Shown: positions 61,098-64,000 of the stretch, piece after piece
How the letters are laid out: each line of letters starts with the position of its first letter
How positions within the stretch are numbered: the first letter of the stretch is position 1
NCBI GenBank assembly: GCA_963402885.1
Contig: OY727093.1
Location: 11,481,501 to 11,545,500, forward strand
Source of the DNA: Antedon bifida
Taxonomy: Eukaryota; Echinodermata; Crinoidea; Comatulida; Antedonidae
Length of the DNA stretch: 64,000 nucleotides
Direction of reading: 5' to 3'
Position numbers and translations under genes: made by a program
The notes under the pieces: model-generated
Seen by the model: the letters and a program-made list of their open reading frames with translations, nothing else
Told to the model about the DNA's origin: nothing
Database searches by the model: none

Positions 61098-61169
61098 GGC
61101 TCTGTGGTCTAGTGGTATGATACTCGCCCTGTAAGCGAGAGGTTGCAGGTTCGAATCCCGCCAGAGACA
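61098..61169 (+). tRNA. tRNA-like gene, anticodon TGT (Thr) in a proline-type body
   Basis: A 72-base cloverleaf. Box A is TGGTCTAGTGG, box B is GGTTCGAATCC, both perfect. The anticodon stem is CTCGC/GCGAG with loop CCTGTAA, and a T6 terminator lies at 61170-61175. Oddities: base 33 is C where U is nearly universal, G2 faces A71, and A51 faces C63. The D arm and anticodon stem (GGTCTAGTGGTATGAT, CTCGC) are those of eukaryotic tRNA-Pro, but the anticodon would read threonine codons. It may be a recoded tRNA, a pseudogene or a tRNA-derived repeat. Intron absent. Confidence 0.7.
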
Positions 61170-62035
61170 TTTTTTATATAACTAAAAATTTAACTAAAAA
61201 ATACGGAACTTTCGCCAATGAGCTATGCTCGACGCGATTATGAGATCATGTTGCGAATATTAGCACTGTTTCTATAATTTACAGTATGATTTATATTTTA
61301 GCAGTGTTGCCTATATTACTGTATGTTGACGGTAAATTAAATTTGAAATTCCTGGCCTGCATGTTCATCAGATAACCAGCATGGTGTCCAAGGTCATCTA
61401 CAATCACATGTCATGAGGTGGAGATGGAGACAGCTAGCACCAGGCCTACACTACAGTATGAAATTATCTTCAGTGCTCTAAAATTGTCATACTGTAAAAT
61501 TAACCAGTAGTAATATATACACAGTTCTGTATAGTTACTATACTGTATAAATATATAGATACAGTAAACCTTTATCATTTTATCAAATGTATGAATATAC
61601 TATGCAATGTATATAAAGAGTAGGCTACTGCAGTGACAGTGTTTATCTTCTGATATTGCACAGGTTTGTTAAAGTGTTTGTGAAATATTTCAATAAACAG
61701 TGACCCAGAATGTATTACTTCACTGTGACACAACAAGAATTATAAGAACCAAATTGAAATAGCTCTTTAACAATGAAAGGAATGTATGCTTTCTTAAGAA
61801 AATAAGTATGACTCAACTACTTATTGTAGTAATATACAGCTTACAGTATGAGTAAAAAATGGTGTAATTCATAGTTTATCTTTTGTATATATCAAAACAA
61901 ATTGGTACAGTAGTGGTAGGTGGATGGGTGCGCGGGCTGAGGCTCTTTCCTCCACTGTGGTCATTTTAAATTCAATTACTATAGCCTACAGTATATGTTT
62001 AAACAATACAGCCAGTATTGTATATACATACTTAA

Positions 62036-62661
62036 AGCCCCCTTCCCTACGTTTTTTAGATCTAATTTAAGATCACAAACTATATTTAATGTAAAAATAA
62101 TACTATATGGTCCTATTGCGATAACTTTTTTTCGTCTTTAAACGGTTAAAATGTGAAAAATAAGTCGATTCTAACAATTATAGCGGCCCGCTATAAATCC
62201 CAAAATGCATTGCGCGCGGATTGATATTTTTGTTTTTCACCTGTAATTCGCCCACTTTTCGATCGATCGTGAGGCCAAAACAAATGGAAGACTCCTAACT
62301 TTTCAGCGAAAATACCGGGTTTTCCCCAATTTGTATCAACGGAGTCTGGCAAAAATAGAAAGACAATTAATGCAGCAACTATACAACGTCAGGCTAGGTA
62401 TATAGCTAGCGTACGATGTTCGTACGTTACCGATGTTTACCAGCTAGGCCTACAAAACTAAGCCTAGCTAGGCTAGGCCTAAGACCGTCCACGAGAGGTC
62501 AATCACCACAAGCTACTTAGGTAGTGCATTGTTTCTCACTTTTTATCATAATTTACCATAAAACGTACATTTAAGACAAGGAATGACATGGTTTAATGTT
62601 TTTAAAGTGATATATATGTATTATTTTCCAAAAAACGTCCAAAATTGCAGGGAAGGGGTCT
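62036..62661. mobile_element. TTAA-flanked MITE (626 bp)
   Basis: The ends are AGCCCCCTTCCCT and, complemented, AGACCCCTTCCCT, followed by further weaker matches (ACGTTTTTT on both sides). TTAA lies at 62032-62035 and 62662-62665. It contains a near-palindrome TATAGCGGCCCGCTATA near 62180 and CG-rich sequence that could pass for a promoter. No open frame. TTAA targets suggest a Kolobok/piggyBac-type source. Confidence 0.75.
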
Positions 62662-62669
62662 TTAACATT

Positions 62670-64000
62670 AAATGTAACATTTGAATATTATCCTTGTTTT
62701 TAAATTTATAGTAGGTAGATCTTTTTCCTGTATTAAAGAATGCCTACTGTACAGTATAACATACAAAGGTCAGTTTAATTAGATAAGTTAAATCATAGGA
62801 TTTAAGTAAATAGTACTTTGAACTCCAATCAAGTCAGTTTGTGTACAGTACACTTTTTGGTCCTCTTGCAAATTGATATGCTCTACTAAACCATTATGAC
62901 ACATCCTTGAGGTATGTCAATTTTTCAGGCTGAAAAATTTTAATTGAAATTACATCCTGACAAAGAATGAAAAACAACCAATGAAGAAGACAATTTCTAA
63001 CACATCTGTGTGAGAGAGACTAAGATTATTAATGTTACGTAAAATTGTATGTTTTAATATTACTATGGTAAACTCCTATTCAGGGGACACCCCTATTGAG
63101 AGGACTCACTCTGCTGATCACCAAACCTTAGTATATGTATATTATAATATGTGAACACTGTATACTAATTGATTTAAAAAAATAAACTATACAGTATTTT
63201 TTATTAGAAAATATTTTGGAATGTCATTATTATGTAAAATTTTGTTGACAGTAAACATGTGATAACATTACAGTCATGTTGACAACAATATAATAGGATA
63301 TGGTCAGTAGAATTTAATTAATTAAGCTATAAATTTAATATTTTAATTATTTTTTTTTATAGCTGCTTAATGATTTAATCAATTTTACGTGTGAATAACA
63401 TTATGTCACATGGTAAATTAATTATAATTTACAATGTCAGTAACATAAAAGGTAGAATTATATAATAATAAATATAAATACAATTCTACTACTACTATTT
63501 CATATTGTGACAATACACATTGGCACAATACAAGGATATGGATACTGGTTTACCAATAAATGTATGACTAATACAGTAGATAGTGGTAGTATTAGTCAAA
63601 ACTATACCAGTATATCAATATTAATGGAGTAAGCAACAGGTAAGTAGGTGACTAATACATATATCTACATTCACTGTCTTACCAAACATCCTACCACTAT
63701 GATGACACCAGAAAGAACAGCCAACATTTCTGAATATATCATCAACAATACTAGTAAATTTATCTTCAGTTATAATACAACATCTTACCTTATTTCTTAG
63801 ATTCCAAAATGGTTGAAATAATTCCTATGCTATCATTTATTGAAAAGTAACTGGTATTAACTGCAAACTGCACACGCCTAACGCATTCCAGTGACTAGGT
63901 ATATCTCACAATTGGACTAAAGAATGCTGGCCAACCACAGCAGTTGTTTTCGCATTATTCTATGAATATTCATGAATGGGGTCATTCCCACACAATACCA
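62670..64000. other. AT-rich stretch without recognised genes
   Basis: I see no exon, RNA gene or bounded element in the last 1.3 kb. TACTGTA/TACAGTA words recur, as elsewhere in the window. Confidence 0.45.

Overview
This is a eukaryotic, animal nuclear genome window. It is AT-rich, with short exons, long introns and many nested DNA transposons. The two large genes are metazoan: a SAFB/SLTM-type nuclear scaffold protein and a zonula occludens (ZO/TJP) junction scaffold with a C-terminal ZU5 domain. Their introns and the AGGCCTA-rich background suggest a marine invertebrate, perhaps a non-vertebrate deuterostome such as an echinoderm. The lineage is inference; the animal origin is not.

Layout. 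1-11,000: no gene recognised. This stretch holds minisatellites, two copies of a small repeat (one split by an 830-bp foldback Mutator-like element), a 259-bp foldback element and a long (TA)n tract. 11,191-26,872, minus strand: a complete 12-exon SAFB-like gene of about 1,209 codons (SAP domain, acidic region, RRM, Lys/Ser-rich linker, very long Arg/Glu-rich and RNA-binding C-terminus). Its last intron (13,113-20,083) is almost entirely a mobile element inside a mobile element. The outer one is a TTAA-flanked non-autonomous element. The inner one is a 4,040-bp element with 4-bp TGAT target duplications and an intact 700-codon DDE-type transposase on the plus strand. 26,873-29,894: intergenic, no gene seen. 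29,895-52,589, minus strand: a ZO-1-like gene, 24 confidently placed coding exons plus two candidate microexons (9 nt and 3 nt). All placed exons join in one frame (1,490 codons plus stop). Its 5' end lies upstream of 52,589 and was not found. 52,590-64,000: intergenic or ZO upstream intron, with an element-in-element nest (55,453-58,309), a TTAA element (62,036-62,661), a 184-bp tandem duplication and one tRNA-like gene (61,098-61,169).

How the genes relate. SAFB-like and ZO-like genes are tandem on the minus strand, 3 kb apart, with ZO upstream. They work in different compartments: nuclear RNA and chromatin scaffold versus cell-cell junction scaffold. From memory of the human map, TJP3/SAFB share 19p13.3 and TJP1/SLTM share 15q, so the pair may be an old animal linkage.

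Best leads. (1) The nested transposons in the SAFB intron, with related terminal repeats and two matching subterminal repeat systems around an intact transposase. (2) A candidate 3-nt exon (or recursive-splice site) in ZO. (3) An Arg/Glu-rich, probably single-helix insert and a coiled-coil N-terminal extension in ZO. (4) A tRNA-like gene with a threonine anticodon in a proline-type body. Exon boundaries were read by eye from GT/AG sites, phase and family resemblance; no alignment or search was run.
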